Below, one piece after another: positions 46,365 to 56,331 of a stretch of 64,000 nt of DNA (the first letter of the stretch is position 1; the number at the start of each line of letters is the position of its first letter). Below the pieces are notes generated by a model. That model saw only the letters and a program-made list of their open reading frames with translations. It did not search any database and was not told the origin of the DNA. A program made the position numbers and the translations under genes. The DNA is taken from NCBI GenBank assembly GCA_014305285.1, contig JACRSG010000010.1, positions 1 to 64,000 on the forward strand. The letters are read 5' to 3'. Source of the stretch: Campylobacter jejuni. Its GTDB lineage: Bacteria > Campylobacterota > Campylobacteria > Campylobacterales > Campylobacteraceae.

Positions 46365-47756
46365 ATGGAATATAGAATCGAATATGACACAATGGGAGAG
46401 ATCAAAGTTCCAAACAATAAATATTGGGGAGCTCAAACTGAAAGAAGTTTTGAGAATTTCAATATTGGTTGTGAGAAAATGCCAAAGGTTTTAATCTATG
46501 CTTTTGCAAATCTTAAAAAATCTTTAGCTTTAGTAAATAACAAACTTGGCAAACTTGATGACGCTAAGAAAAATGCTATAGTTCAAGCTTGTGATGAGAT
46601 TATTGCAGGTAAATTTGATGATAATTTTCCTCTTGCGATTTGGCAAACAGGTTCAGGTACCCAAAGCAACATGAATATGAATGAAGTCATTGCAAATCGT
46701 GCTACTGAAATCATGGGCGGAGATTTTCGCAAAGAAAAGCTTGTGCATCCAAATGATCATGTCAATATGAGTCAAAGTTCAAATGATACTTTTCCAACTG
46801 CTATGAGTATCGTTGCGGTTGAGCAAGTAGAGAAAAAACTTATCCCTGTACTTGATGAACTTATTGCAACTTTTGAAAAAAAAGTAAAAGAATTTGATGG
46901 TATTATCAAGATAGGACGCACTCATTTACAAGATGCTACGCCACTTACTCTAGCACAAGAATTTAGTGGATATCTTTCTATGCTTTTACATTCAAAAGAG
47001 CAAATCATCGCTTCTTTACCAACTTTAAGAGAACTTGCCATAGGAGGAACTGCAGTAGGAACAGGACTTAATGCACATCCAGAATTAAGTGAAAAAGTAA
47101 GTGAAGAACTTACCAAGCTTATAGGTACAAAATTTGTTTCAAGTCCAAATAAATTTCATGCTTTAACAAGTCATGATGCGATTAATTTCACTCATGGTGC
47201 GATGAAAGGTTTGGCTGCAAATTTAATGAAAATTGCAAATGATATAAGATGGCTAGCTTCAGGTCCAAGATGCGGTCTTGGCGAGCTTACCATCCCTGAA
47301 AATGAGCCAGGAAGTTCGATTATGCCAGGTAAGGTAAATCCTACTCAATGTGAAGCTGTTACCATGGTTGCTGTGCAAGTAATGGGAAATGACGCGACTA
47401 TCGGTTTTGCAGCGAGTCAAGGAAATTTTGAGCTTAATGTGTTTAAGCCCGTGATTATTTATAATTTCTTGCAAAGTCTTGATTTGTTGACTGATTCTAT
47501 GCATTCATTTAATATCCATTGTGCTGTAGGTATAGAACCAAATCGTGCAAAAATTGATCATAATCTTCACAATTCTTTAATGCTAGTTACTGCCCTAAAT
47601 CCATACATAGGATATGAAAATGCTGCTAAAGTAGCGAAAAATGCTCATAAAAAAGGTATTTCTTTAAAAGAAAGTGCTATGGAGCTTGGTTTGGTTAGTG
47701 AAGAAGATTTTAACAAATTTGTTGATCCTGCTAAAATGATAGGCCCAAAAGCTTAG
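46365..47756 (+). CDS. fumC: Class II fumarate hydratase
   Basis: A 463-residue FumC with [18 protein letters not shown] near residue 100, [16 protein letters not shown] near 130 and the signature [16 protein letters not shown] near 318. It interconverts fumarate and malate in the tricarboxylic acid cycle and needs no iron-sulfur cluster. AAAGGAAAA precedes the ATG. The gap of 55 bases after the autotransporter gene may hold its own promoter. A hairpin follows. Confidence 0.97.
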   Translation: MEYRIEYDTMGEIKVPNNKYWGAQTERSFENFNIGCEKMPKVLIYAFANLKKSLALVNNKLGKLDDAKKNAIVQACDEIIAGKFDDNFPLAIWQTGSGTQSNMNMNEVIANRATEIMGGDFRKEKLVHPNDHVNMSQSSNDTFPTAMSIVAVEQVEKKLIPVLDELIATFEKKVKEFDGIIKIGRTHLQDATPLTLAQEFSGYLSMLLHSKEQIIASLPTLRELAIGGTAVGTGLNAHPELSEKVSEELTKLIGTKFVSSPNKFHALTSHDAINFTHGAMKGLAANLMKIANDIRWLASGPRCGLGELTIPENEPGSSIMPGKVNPTQCEAVTMVAVQVMGNDATIGFAASQGNFELNVFKPVIIYNFLQSLDLLTDSMHSFNIHCAVGIEPNRAKIDHNLHNSLMLVTALNPYIGYENAAKVAKNAHKKGISLKESAMELGLVSEEDFNKFVDPAKMIGPKA

Positions 47757-47763
47757 ATCGTAA

Positions 47764-47787
47764 AACTTGCCTTTTTTAAGGCAAGTT
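47764..47787. terminator. Terminator-like hairpin between fumC and the AI-2E gene
   Basis: An 8-bp perfect stem AACTTGCC / GGCAAGTT with an 8-base T-rich loop between two convergent genes. The T tract after it is weak on both strands. Confidence 0.6.
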
Positions 47788-48829
47788 AAATCAAATTCTT
47801 ATCTTTTAAAATCACATACATTCTTAAAGTTGATACAAAAAAGGTTAAAATTGCAGGACCTAGTATAATACCCCAAAAACCAAAGGTTGAAATTCCTGCT
47901 ATCATAGCCAAGAAGATTAAAAGTTCATTGATTTTGGTAGGGGTTTTTACAAGTTTTTTGTTGATCCATTTAATGATTAAAGGCTTGATTAAAGTATCTG
48001 CTATAAAAGAAATTACAATTACGGAATAAATAAAAATAACAAGAGCTGAGTTAAGATTGTTTGAAGCAAATTCATAAAGACTTACAGGCACATAAATTAA
48101 AGCACCTCCTATAGCAGGTATGAGAGAACTTACAGCAAAAATTGCCCCCATTAAAATTCCATCATAACCATAAAACATTGTGATTAAACCAAAAAGTGTA
48201 CCTTGAAATATCGCTACAATTACCATAGAGTAAAGCACAACAGCCATAACATTGCCCACTTCGCTTAAAACATCATCGAGTTCTTTTTTATCAATAGGAA
48301 TGATGGATTTAAGATAAATAACAAGTTCGGTTCCATATAGATTCGCAAAGAAATAAAACACACAAATTAAAACCATATCTACAAGAAATTTAGCTCCTGA
48401 TTTTGTAAAACTTGAAGCATAGCTTAGGATTTGTTTAGAAATGCTATTTAAATCTATAGAAGCTAAAAATTCTTTGACTTTAGGTTCTAAAAAATTAAAG
48501 CTTTCAGGGAAGGTAAATTGATAGTTTTTCACATAATCAAGTGTTTGTGTAACTAAATTAATATCAAAATTCTTTAAAGCTTTGGCGAGTTCTATCATGG
48601 CATAAACAAAAGGCGCAAAGAAAAGCAAAACCATACAAGTTGTTGTAAGAATAGAAGCTAAAAATTTATGTCCTTTAGTAAGATGTAAAAATTTCGCATT
48701 GATATTTGAGGTAGCTACTGCCATTAAACTAGCTATGATAATTACAAGTAAAAAACCTTTAAAAAGATAAAGTAAAAGAAATAAAATGACTAAAATAAAG
48801 CTTATAAGAAAGAATTTTCCATTTTGCAA
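47786..48829 (-). CDS. AI-2E family transporter (AmaA/PerM-like, Cj1363)
   Basis: A 347-residue AI-2E (PerM) family membrane protein with about seven to eight hydrophobic segments. AVSSLIPAIGGALIYVPVSL near residue 230 and the C-terminal GFWGIILGPAILTFFVSTLR are family hallmarks. Members are exporters or cation/proton exchangers; substrate is not clear. It follows ruvB by 3 bases on the same strand. Confidence 0.88.
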   Translation of the reverse strand: MQNGKFFLISFILVILFLLLYLFKGFLLVIIIASLMAVATSNINAKFLHLTKGHKFLASILTTTCMVLLFFAPFVYAMIELAKALKNFDINLVTQTLDYVKNYQFTFPESFNFLEPKVKEFLASIDLNSISKQILSYASSFTKSGAKFLVDMVLICVFYFFANLYGTELVIYLKSIIPIDKKELDDVLSEVGNVMAVVLYSMVIVAIFQGTLFGLITMFYGYDGILMGAIFAVSSLIPAIGGALIYVPVSLYEFASNNLNSALVIFIYSVIVISFIADTLIKPLIIKWINKKLVKTPTKINELLIFLAMIAGISTFGFWGIILGPAILTFFVSTLRMYVILKDKNLI

Positions 48830-48832
48830 AAT

Positions 48833-49840
48833 TTACTCCTCAAATAAAGTTTTTTCATAGTTTAATTTTAAAGCGCTATAGCTTTTTATACTTGCTATAC
48901 GCCCTTTTGCAGTGCGTTCTATATAGCCATTGGCTAGCAAATAAGGTTCGATTACATCTTCGACTGTATTTTCATCTTCGCTTAAAGCCGCAGCAATGCT
49001 TGCAAGTCCGATAGGCTTTTGTTTAGCAGCGGTTAAAAGTTCAAGATATCTTAAATCCATTGCATCAAAACCAAGCTCATTAACTCCTAAAGAATTTAAA
49101 GCTTGATTAGCCCTTTTTTCTGTGATAATTTCTTCATCGTTAACATCAGCAAAATCTCTTACTCTTTTTAAAAGTCTTAGGGCTATCCTTGGAGTAGAAC
49201 GACTTCTTTTAGCGATTTCAAGTGCGGCTTTTTCTTCACAAGTTTTATTAAGTTTTAAAGCTGCTTTTTGCAAGATAAGAGCGAGTTCGCTATCTTTGTA
49301 AAATTCTAATCTAAATTGCATACCAAAACGATCACGTAAAGGATTGCTAAGCATACCTGCACGTGTTGTAGCACCTATAAGAGTAAATTTTGGTAAATCA
49401 ATTTTTATGGTTTGAGCAGCTGGACCACTACCTATGATAATATCAAGGCGGTAATCCTCCATTGCAGGGTAAAGTATTTCTTCGATAGCAGGGCTTAAGC
49501 GATGAATTTCATCGATAAAAAGTATATCTCCTTCGCTAAGATTGGTTAAAATAGCTGCCAAATCTCCGCTTTTTTCTATCATAGGAGCGGCAGTTGTTTT
49601 GATATTTGCACCCATCTCATAGGAGATGATATTAGCCAGTGTTGTTTTTCCAAGTCCTGCAGGACCACTAAAAAGTATATGATCTAAACATTCGTTGCGT
49701 TTTTTGGCTGCAGCTATAAAGACATTTAAATTTTTTTTAATGCTTTCTTGACCTATATAACCATCAAAATTTGAAGGACGCAACGAAGTTTCGTAAGTTT
49801 CATCAAAGGAGTATTTTTCTATTTCTACTATTCTATCCAT
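48833..49840 (-). CDS. ruvB: Holliday junction branch-migration ATPase RuvB
   Basis: A 335-residue RuvB. Walker A is [14 protein letters not shown], Walker B is [10 protein letters not shown], sensor 1 is [10 protein letters not shown], and a winged-helix C terminus begins near residue 255. It drives branch migration with RuvA in recombination repair. It is divergent from the next gene across a short gap. Confidence 0.97.
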   Translation of the reverse strand: MDRIVEIEKYSFDETYETSLRPSNFDGYIGQESIKKNLNVFIAAAKKRNECLDHILFSGPAGLGKTTLANIISYEMGANIKTTAAPMIEKSGDLAAILTNLSEGDILFIDEIHRLSPAIEEILYPAMEDYRLDIIIGSGPAAQTIKIDLPKFTLIGATTRAGMLSNPLRDRFGMQFRLEFYKDSELALILQKAALKLNKTCEEKAALEIAKRSRSTPRIALRLLKRVRDFADVNDEEIITEKRANQALNSLGVNELGFDAMDLRYLELLTAAKQKPIGLASIAAALSEDENTVEDVIEPYLLANGYIERTAKGRIASIKSYSALKLNYEKTLFEE

Positions 49841-49931
49841 ATCTTTGCTTATATTTTTGGAAAAATTAAAATAAGATTTTAGCTAAAATTTGCTAGAATT
49901 TACATTAAACTTTAATGATTATGGTTTAAAA

Positions 49932-50342
49932 ATGGGAATTTTAACAAAATTAGAATTAGATTATGAAATTAACGATATAGAAAAATTTTTACAATTTTTT
50001 AGAACCATGTGTGATAGGTTTGAACCTTTAATCATCAAGCTTGGAAGCGATAGTGTGCGTTATAAAGAAGCTATAAAAGAGCTTGAAACTTTAGCACATA
50101 ATACCGCTTGGGCAGCAAGACGCTTAAATCTTGAAGAAGTGACTGATTTTTGCGTATTTTGCGAAGAGATGATGGCACAAGCAAATCGCTTTAATGGACC
50201 TGCTAGTGATGAATTTACAGATTGGATGCTTTTAATGAGCGATCAGTTTGAAAAATATTGTCGTTCATATGAAAATGATGATTCTGTTTTAGCGGTTTTT
50301 AATCCTTTAATTGTTAATGTTCCAAATGTTATTTCTAAATAA
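49932..50342 (+). CDS. Conserved epsilonproteobacterial protein (Cj1361c)
   Basis: A 136-residue protein with start at ATG 49932 (MGILTKLELDYEINDIEKF). An upstream in-frame TTG at 49890 would add 14 residues, but they look like untranslated AT-rich DNA. It is mostly helical, acidic, with no signal or membrane segment; I know no function. It resembles a short helical bundle with conserved HNTAWAARRLN. It ends immediately before the tmRNA gene. Confidence 0.8.
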   Translation: MGILTKLELDYEINDIEKFLQFFRTMCDRFEPLIIKLGSDSVRYKEAIKELETLAHNTAWAARRLNLEEVTDFCVFCEEMMAQANRFNGPASDEFTDWMLLMSDQFEKYCRSYENDDSVLAVFNPLIVNVPNVISK

Positions 50343-50701
50343 GGGAGCGACTTGGCTTCGACAGGAGTAAGTCTGCTTAGATGGCATGTCGCTTTGGGCA
50401 AAGCGTAAAAAGCCCAAATAAAATTAAACGCAAACAACGTTAAATTCGCTCCTGCTTACGCTAAAGCTGCGTAAGTTCAGTTGAGCCTGAAATTTAAGTC
50501 ATACTATCTAGCTTAATTTTCGGTCATCTTTGATAGTGTAGCCTTGCGTTTGACAAGCGTTGAGGTGAAATAAAGTCTTAGCCTTGCTTTTAAGTTTTGG
50601 AAGATGAGCGAAGTAGGGTGAAGCAGTCATCTTTGCTAAACATGTAGAGGTCTTTGTGGGATTATTTTTGGACAGGGGTTCGATTCCCCTCGCTTCCACC
50701 A
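50343..50701 (+). ncRNA. ssrA: Transfer-messenger RNA
   Basis: A 359-base tmRNA. The 5' end GGGAGCGACTTGGCTTCGAC pairs with the 3' end CGCTTCCACCA, and GGTTCGATTCCCC is the T-arm. The tag frame at 50430-50474 encodes ANNVKFAPAYAKAA and ends with TAA. The CCA end is encoded. It rescues stalled ribosomes together with SmpB, which is not in this window. Confidence 0.97.
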
Positions 50702-50755
50702 GTTTGTAAAATCAATGCTTATTCAAATTTGAAGATTGATAAAAATTCATAGTTT

Positions 50756-50789
50756 AAAGTTTTTAAGGTATGAAACCCTAAAAACTTTT
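50756..50789. terminator. Bidirectional terminator between ssrA and ppk
   Basis: A stem of about 12 bp with one bulge (AAAGTTTTTAAGG / CCTAAAAACTTT) followed by a T-rich tail, in the gap between the convergent tmRNA and polyphosphate kinase genes. Confidence 0.7.
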
Positions 50790-52872
50790 AGTTTTCTTTG
50801 AAAAGCTTAGAAGCTAAGTGTGTTGCACGACTTTGATCCGTATCTTTTTTAAGCGTTTTATAAATTTTACTTACATATTCTTCTAAGGTTTGTTGAGAAT
50901 CTATGGTTTTTTCAGAAGAAGGAATTTTTTCATATTCTCCATTGTTTTTAAGATTATAGGCTAAAACATTATCGCTAAGTTGCAAGCGTAAAAATTGAGC
51001 CAATTTAGCTTTGCTTCTTTCATCATATATAGGGGTCATGAGTTCTAAGCGACGCTCTAAATTTCTTGGCATCCAATCTGCACTCGATATAAAATAATTT
51101 GGTTCACTATGTTTAAAATAAAATACTCTAGCATGTTCTAAGTATTTTCCTATGATGCTTCTAACGCGTATGTTTTTGCTGTATTCTTCATCAGGTTTTA
51201 AGCAGCAAATGCCACGTATGATAAGATCAATTTGCACTCCTTCCATGCTTGCTTCATAAAGTGCTTGTATGATATCACTATCTACAAGAGAATTCATTTT
51301 AGCGACAATCACACCTTCATTTTTCTTGCTTGTTTCAGTGCGTATCATTTTTAAAACTTTTTCTTTGATTTGATTGGGACTCATTGAAAGAGTTTGAAGG
51401 CGACGGTTTTTGCTAAAGCCCGATAAGATGTGAAAAAAGCTTGTCGTATCTCTTGCAAATTCTGCTTTGCTTGTAAAATAACTGACATCAGTATAGATTT
51501 TAGCACTGCTTGCATTGTAATTTCCTGTACTTAAATGCATATAAAATTTAAGCTTATCTCCTTGTTTACGTATGACTTGAGAAACCTTAGCGTGGACTTT
51601 AAAACCTGTAATACCATAAATAACATGGGCTCCGGCATTTTCTAAAGCTTTCGCCCAGTGAAGATTATTTTCTTCATCAAAGCGTGCTTTTAATTCTACC
51701 ATTACAGTTACTTGTTTTCCATCACTTGCAGCGTCAATTAAAGCTTGAACTATGTTGGAATTTTTTTCCACTCTATAAAGTGTCATTCTTATGGAAATTA
51801 CTTCAGGATCTTTGCTTGCTTCTTTGATAAATTTGTAAACTGGATCAAAACTTTCAAAAGGTTGTATGATGAGTATATCTTCTTTTTCTACAGCATCAAA
51901 AATAGATAAATTCTCATCAAAAGGTGGTAAAGTTTTAGGTGTGTAAAGTGGGCTTAAAAGATGCGTAAAGGTTTTATTTCCTGCGATTTGCCAAAGACTA
52001 GGGAGATTAAGTAAAATAGAATATTCATAAACATCTTTGTGAAAAATTTTCATGTGAGTATTAAGAAATTCTACGATTTGCTCATCCGCATCTTTTTGAA
52101 TTTGCAATCTTACAAAAGCTCCTTTTCTACGAAGTTTTAAGCCTTGCTCTAAAATCATCATAAAATCATCAGCTTCTTCCTCTTCTATTACTATATCTGC
52201 ATTTCTAGTCACTCTAAATGCTGCTGAAGCTAAAAGTTTATAGCCTGGAAAAATTTCTTCTGCGTGTTGATGGACTATGCTTTCTATAGGAACATAAATA
52301 TTTGCACTTACTTCATAAAAACGAGGTAAAACTCTTGGAATTCTAATCATTCCAAATTTCACAAGTTCAGGATGTGCTTTATCACAAATTTTAACCGCTA
52401 GTGAAAAAGATAAATTATTTAAATGTGGAAAAGGGTGAGTAGCATCAACAGCTATTGGAACAATAACAGGAAAAATATTGGAGAAAAAATACTCATCACA
52501 TTTTTGTTTTAAATTTTCATCTAAATTCTCATAATGTTTTATAAAAAGATTTTCTTTTTCTAATTCACTTGTGATTTCATTGAAATAACGCTCTAAAAGT
52601 TCTTTTTCTTGGTGTAAGTATTTGCGTATGGCTTTTAATTGTTCTAATGGAGTTATTTCATCACTACTGCTTGCATTAACTCCAGCTGAAAAAAGTTGTT
52701 TTAAGCCTGCAACGCGTATCATATAAAATTCATCTAAATTAGTACAATATATGGCTATAAATTTTAATTTTTCTAACAAGGGTAAATTTTTAGAACATTG
52801 GTCTAAAACACGAGAATTAAAGCGAAGCCAAGAAAGTTCGCGATTGATAAACATATCAGGACTTGTTTGCAT
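50788..52872 (-). CDS. ppk: Polyphosphate kinase 1
   Basis: A 694-residue PPK1. [15 protein letters not shown] starts the N domain, and the active-site region has [14 protein letters not shown] with an autophosphorylated His, [13 protein letters not shown], and [16 protein letters not shown] near the C terminus. It builds polyphosphate from ATP and supports stress survival in C. jejuni. It stands alone on the minus strand. Confidence 0.97.
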   Translation of the reverse strand: MQTSPDMFINRELSWLRFNSRVLDQCSKNLPLLEKLKFIAIYCTNLDEFYMIRVAGLKQLFSAGVNASSSDEITPLEQLKAIRKYLHQEKELLERYFNEITSELEKENLFIKHYENLDENLKQKCDEYFFSNIFPVIVPIAVDATHPFPHLNNLSFSLAVKICDKAHPELVKFGMIRIPRVLPRFYEVSANIYVPIESIVHQHAEEIFPGYKLLASAAFRVTRNADIVIEEEEADDFMMILEQGLKLRRKGAFVRLQIQKDADEQIVEFLNTHMKIFHKDVYEYSILLNLPSLWQIAGNKTFTHLLSPLYTPKTLPPFDENLSIFDAVEKEDILIIQPFESFDPVYKFIKEASKDPEVISIRMTLYRVEKNSNIVQALIDAASDGKQVTVMVELKARFDEENNLHWAKALENAGAHVIYGITGFKVHAKVSQVIRKQGDKLKFYMHLSTGNYNASSAKIYTDVSYFTSKAEFARDTTSFFHILSGFSKNRRLQTLSMSPNQIKEKVLKMIRTETSKKNEGVIVAKMNSLVDSDIIQALYEASMEGVQIDLIIRGICCLKPDEEYSKNIRVRSIIGKYLEHARVFYFKHSEPNYFISSADWMPRNLERRLELMTPIYDERSKAKLAQFLRLQLSDNVLAYNLKNNGEYEKIPSSEKTIDSQQTLEEYVSKIYKTLKKDTDQSRATHLASKLFKEN

Positions 52873-53084
52873 TAATTTTTCCTTTTTTGTTGTATTTTAT
52901 CATTTATTTTGAAATGATTGAATAAAAGTTTTAAATTTTTTTAGGTTAATTAAGAGTAAATATATCTTTAAAATTATATTAAATTTATCTATGTTACAAT
53001 TATAAAATTTATTTCTGGGAAATTCTGTGACATTGTTGTTTCATTGAAGGTTTTAAGAAATGATAAATTTTAAGGAGGAAAATT

Positions 53085-53576
53085 TTGAAGAAAACTTTAA
53101 ATCTTTTTACTATTTTTCTTGTTTTGCTTTTTGTTTTCTTTGCAGTTGGGTTTTATACTTTTTATAACGCTAAGGGCACGTCTTATTTAAGCAATGCAAG
53201 TGAATCTTGTAATAACTGTCATATTATGAATGAAGTTTATAACGAATACATGGCAGGACCCCACTCTCAAAAAGTCAAAGGCGAACCTAGAGCAACTTGC
53301 GTAGATTGCCATTTGCCACATAATTTTGTAGCCAAGTGGATAGCTAAAGCGCAAAGTGGTTTAGGACATGCTTATGCTTTTACTTTTAAACTTGATGAGT
53401 TGCCTACAAATTTGAGCGCGACTGAAAAAAGCAGAAAAATGGTGCAAGAAAATTGCATACGCTGTCATGCAGATTTTGCTCAAACAGCTATCAATGCTAC
53501 AACAAATCCACATGCAGACAAGTCATTAAATTGTGCTTCTTGTCATAAAGATGTTGGGCATAAACACGGAATTTAA
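53085..53576 (+). CDS. nrfH: Cytochrome c nitrite reductase membrane subunit NrfH
   Basis: A 163-residue NapC/NirT-family tetrahaem cytochrome. One N-terminal membrane anchor (residues 5-28) is followed by four CxxCH haem sites: CNNCH, CVDCH, CIRCH and CASCH. It takes electrons from menaquinol and hands them to NrfA. AAGGAGG precedes the TTG start. It lies 14 bases before nrfA. Confidence 0.96.
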   Translation: MKKTLNLFTIFLVLLFVFFAVGFYTFYNAKGTSYLSNASESCNNCHIMNEVYNEYMAGPHSQKVKGEPRATCVDCHLPHNFVAKWIAKAQSGLGHAYAFTFKLDELPTNLSATEKSRKMVQENCIRCHADFAQTAINATTNPHADKSLNCASCHKDVGHKHGI

Positions 53577-53590
53577 TAAGGAGAAGATGA

Positions 53591-55423
53591 ATGAAAAAAA
53601 ATATTTTACGCTTGGGTATTGTTGTTCTGGTTTTACTTATAGTGGGAGTTTTATGGCTAAATAATGATATCAATCAAAAAAAAGAAGATGAAGCAAATAA
53701 AAATGCCATTGCAGCAAATGCTGATTTTTCTTTGCTTAGTGATGATGATCCAAATTTTGAAAAATGGGGTAAGGTTTTTCCAGAGCAGCTAAAAATGTAT
53801 TTAACAGTTGAAAAAGAAGAGCCTAAGGCTACTGAATTTGGTGGTAATTTAGCTTATTCAAAATTGATTCGCTTTCCTCAATTAACAATACTTTGGGCAG
53901 GATATCCTTTCAGTCTTGATTTCAATGAAGAAAGAGGGCATTTTTGGGTTCAAGTAGATCAAATGAAAACAGCAAGAAACAATAAAGATTTTCTTAATGC
54001 TCATGGACTTGCTGCTTTTAAAGGCCAGCCCGCAGCTTGTATGAATTGTCACAGTGGATGGGCTCCATGGCTTATAAAAAATGTTGCTAAAGGGGATTTT
54101 ACTGCTTTTAACTCTACAAATTATTGGACTATGATTAAAAATATCCCAGCGGTTGATGGTATAGTAGAAAATTCACCTGAACATGCAGGTCCACATGGTG
54201 GCAAAAGAATGGGTGTAACTTGTGCAGATTGTCACAATCCAAATGATATGAGTTTAAGACTTACTCGTCCAGCAGCTATTAATGCTTTAGTTTCTAGAGG
54301 ATATGAAAAAGATCCAGTACAAGGCGTAAAAGCTACAAGAGAAGAAATGAGAACTTTAGTTTGCTCTCAATGCCATGTTGAATACTATTTTAAACCAACA
54401 GGGGAAAAAGTAAAAGTAATGGGCGAAACTATTGTAGATGATAGTTCTAAAAAATGGTGGAATGGAACTCAGAAAAATTATGATGAGTATGAGTTTTGGA
54501 GAGATGGCAATAAAGCTAAAGAGATTGAAACCGATGGTATAGTTTTAACTTTTCCTTGGAGTGAGTGGAAAAAAGGACAACCATTTAGAATTGAAATGCT
54601 AGATGATTATTATGATAAAGTTCGTGGAGTATTTGGAGCTGATTTTACTCATAAATTAACAGGGGCACAAATTATTAAAATTCAACACCCAGAAAGTGAG
54701 CTTTATAGTGGTGGTGTGCATGCTGCAAATGGAGTAAGTTGTGTGGATTGTCATATGCCTTATGTTAGAGAAGGGGCTAAAAAAGTTACTCAACACAATA
54801 TCACTTCTCCTTTAAGAGATATTAACTCTGCTTGTAAGTCTTGTCATAAACAAAGTGAAGATGACTTAAAAGCTCAAGTGCTTGACATACAAAACAGCGT
54901 TGCACACGATCAAAGAACTGCAGAGTATGCAATTGTTAGTTTGATTATGGATACTAAAAAACTACGCGATGAACTAGGCAATATGGAAAAATTCCAAAGC
55001 GATGGAAAAGCTGATTCGAAAAAAATTAGCGAAGAACTAAAAGAAGTTTTAGAACTTCATCGTAAAGCTCAAATGAGAGCGGATTTTGTTAATGCCGAAA
55101 ACTCAACTGGTTTCCATAATCCTCGTGAAGCTTCAAGAATGTTATTGCAAGCTGTTGATATGGCAAGAATGGGGCAAATTAAACTTGTAGAAATTGCCGT
55201 AGCAAATGGAATTAAAGATTTTAAAACTTCAAATTTAGGTTTTGAAGATATTCAAAAATTTAATCCAGGGGAGCTTTATTATAAGGTAGATGTTAATGGT
55301 CATAAAGCCGGAGAGGGTTACTATGCAGATGAAAAAGATGTTAATGGTAATCCTCCAAAAGAACTTTTAGAGCATGATAAAGACCTCGTTCCTTATAATT
55401 ATCAAGTGATTGATAAAAAATAA
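53591..55423 (+). CDS. nrfA: Pentahaem cytochrome c nitrite reductase NrfA
   Basis: A 610-residue NrfA with an N-terminal signal/anchor and five haem sites, all CxxCH: CMNCH (residues 150-154), CADCH, CSQCH, CVDCH and CKSCH. The first is the catalytic haem, which in E. coli and Wolinella is CxxCK; here the Lys ligand motif is replaced by CxxCH. Other active-site parts such as QCHVEYYF and GVSCVDCHMPY are conserved. It reduces nitrite to ammonia in the periplasm and helps to resist nitric oxide. A strong terminator follows. Confidence 0.97.
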   Translation: MKKNILRLGIVVLVLLIVGVLWLNNDINQKKEDEANKNAIAANADFSLLSDDDPNFEKWGKVFPEQLKMYLTVEKEEPKATEFGGNLAYSKLIRFPQLTILWAGYPFSLDFNEERGHFWVQVDQMKTARNNKDFLNAHGLAAFKGQPAACMNCHSGWAPWLIKNVAKGDFTAFNSTNYWTMIKNIPAVDGIVENSPEHAGPHGGKRMGVTCADCHNPNDMSLRLTRPAAINALVSRGYEKDPVQGVKATREEMRTLVCSQCHVEYYFKPTGEKVKVMGETIVDDSSKKWWNGTQKNYDEYEFWRDGNKAKEIETDGIVLTFPWSEWKKGQPFRIEMLDDYYDKVRGVFGADFTHKLTGAQIIKIQHPESELYSGGVHAANGVSCVDCHMPYVREGAKKVTQHNITSPLRDINSACKSCHKQSEDDLKAQVLDIQNSVAHDQRTAEYAIVSLIMDTKKLRDELGNMEKFQSDGKADSKKISEELKEVLELHRKAQMRADFVNAENSTGFHNPREASRMLLQAVDMARMGQIKLVEIAVANGIKDFKTSNLGFEDIQKFNPGELYYKVDVNGHKAGEGYYADEKDVNGNPPKELLEHDKDLVPYNYQVIDKK

Positions 55424-55429
55424 TCTTTA

Positions 55430-55457
55430 AGCCCTATTAATCATAGGGCTTTTTTTA
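55430..55457 (+). terminator. Rho-independent terminator after nrfA
   Basis: An 8-bp stem AGCCCTAT / ATAGGGCT with a 5-base loop and seven T residues, 6 bases after the nrfA stop. Confidence 0.92.
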
Positions 55458-55552
55458 TTTTAAAAAATATAAACTTTTTATTTAAAATTCACTTTTACTT
55501 CACTTTGTTTTGTCAAAATATCACAAATTTTGATAATCAAAAAGGAGTTAAA

Positions 55553-56107
55553 ATGATCAATAAAAATAAATTGTTTAGACAGGTTCATATCTATCTTAGC
55601 TTATTCTTCTTGCCTTGTGCTTTACTTTTTGCTTTAACGGGTATAGCGCATATTTTTCACATTAATCAAGATGTGGGTTTGAAAGTTGAGCAGTATTACT
55701 TGTCAAAAGCTATAGAAAGTGGTAAAGAAAGAGAAGCTTTAATAGAGTATTTAAAAACAAATGGTTTAAAAGTGCCGTCTAATACAGATGTTATTAAAAG
55801 TAAAGATAAAGGTATAACAATAGGTGGAACTCATTATAGTGCTAATATAACTCAAAATTCTACTAACGAATACAATATTACTTTAAAAACAAGATCTTTA
55901 CTTGGAGATATGATCATGCTTCATAAAGATAAGGGTGCTTGGTATTTTTCTGTGCTTAGCGTAGGCTTTGGTATTACTTTATTCATGCTTTATATTTCAG
56001 GGCTTATGATTACTTTGTTTGCAAATAAAAAAGATAGAATTAAACAATTTGCAGTTTTTGGAGCAGGGCTTGTTGTGACTTTGCTTTTAGCTTATTTTAG
56101 TCTTTGA
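55553..56107 (+). CDS. PepSY-like membrane protein (Cj1356c)
   Basis: A 184-residue protein starting at ATG 55553, where AAAGGAG is 5 bases upstream; a TTG-like start 48 bases earlier has no ribosome site. It has three hydrophobic segments: residues about 12-32, 125-150 and 160-182. The shape, with a short periplasmic part between the first and second segment and LHKDKGAWYFSVLSVGFGI, resembles PepSY-associated membrane proteins. No function is known to me. It stands alone between nrfA and tRNA-Ser. Confidence 0.78.
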   Translation: MINKNKLFRQVHIYLSLFFLPCALLFALTGIAHIFHINQDVGLKVEQYYLSKAIESGKEREALIEYLKTNGLKVPSNTDVIKSKDKGITIGGTHYSANITQNSTNEYNITLKTRSLLGDMIMLHKDKGAWYFSVLSVGFGITLFMLYISGLMITLFANKKDRIKQFAVFGAGLVVTLLLAYFSL

Positions 56108-56112
56108 TTTTT

Positions 56113-56131
56113 CCTAGTTTTTTAAGCTAGG
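56113..56131 (+). terminator. Weak hairpin after Cj1356c
   Basis: A short inverted repeat CCTAG / CTAGG with A-T pairs inside and a T-rich stretch a few bases later. The stem is short, so confidence is low. Confidence 0.4.
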
Positions 56132-56148
56132 TATTATTTATTTTTTTG

Positions 56149-56154
56149 TATAAT
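56149..56154 (+). promoter_or_regulatory. -10 box (TATAAT) for tRNA-Ser
   Basis: TATAAT followed by TGC lies 16 bases before the first base of the tRNA gene. Confidence 0.6.
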
Positions 56155-56170
56155 TGCACTTTATTTTATT

Positions 56171-56260
56171 GGACAGATGGGTGAGCGGCTGAAACCACAC
56201 CCCTGCTAAGGGTGCAGATCTTAACGGGTCTCGAGGGTTCAAATCCCTCTCTGTCCGCCA
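56171..56260 (+). tRNA. tRNA-Ser (anticodon GCU)
   Basis: A 90-base type II tRNA with encoded CCA. Acceptor stem GGACAGA pairs with TCTGTCC; the anticodon arm is CACCC-CTGCTAA-GGGTG with GCT at 56205-56207. A long variable arm follows and GGTTCAAATCC is the T-loop. It reads AGC and AGU serine codons. Confidence 0.97.
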
Positions 56261-56331
56261 CTAAAACTTTTTTGAAAATTCCAAATATTTTATTAAGATT
56301 GATGCAAGAGACTAGCCCTTGCGAAGTTGTG

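Noticed and set aside
50508-50699. A 63-codon frame on the minus strand beginning MEARGIEPLSKN
   Set aside because: It is antisense to the tmRNA. The MEARGIEP start is the complement of the tRNA-like 3' end and is a well-known false gene.
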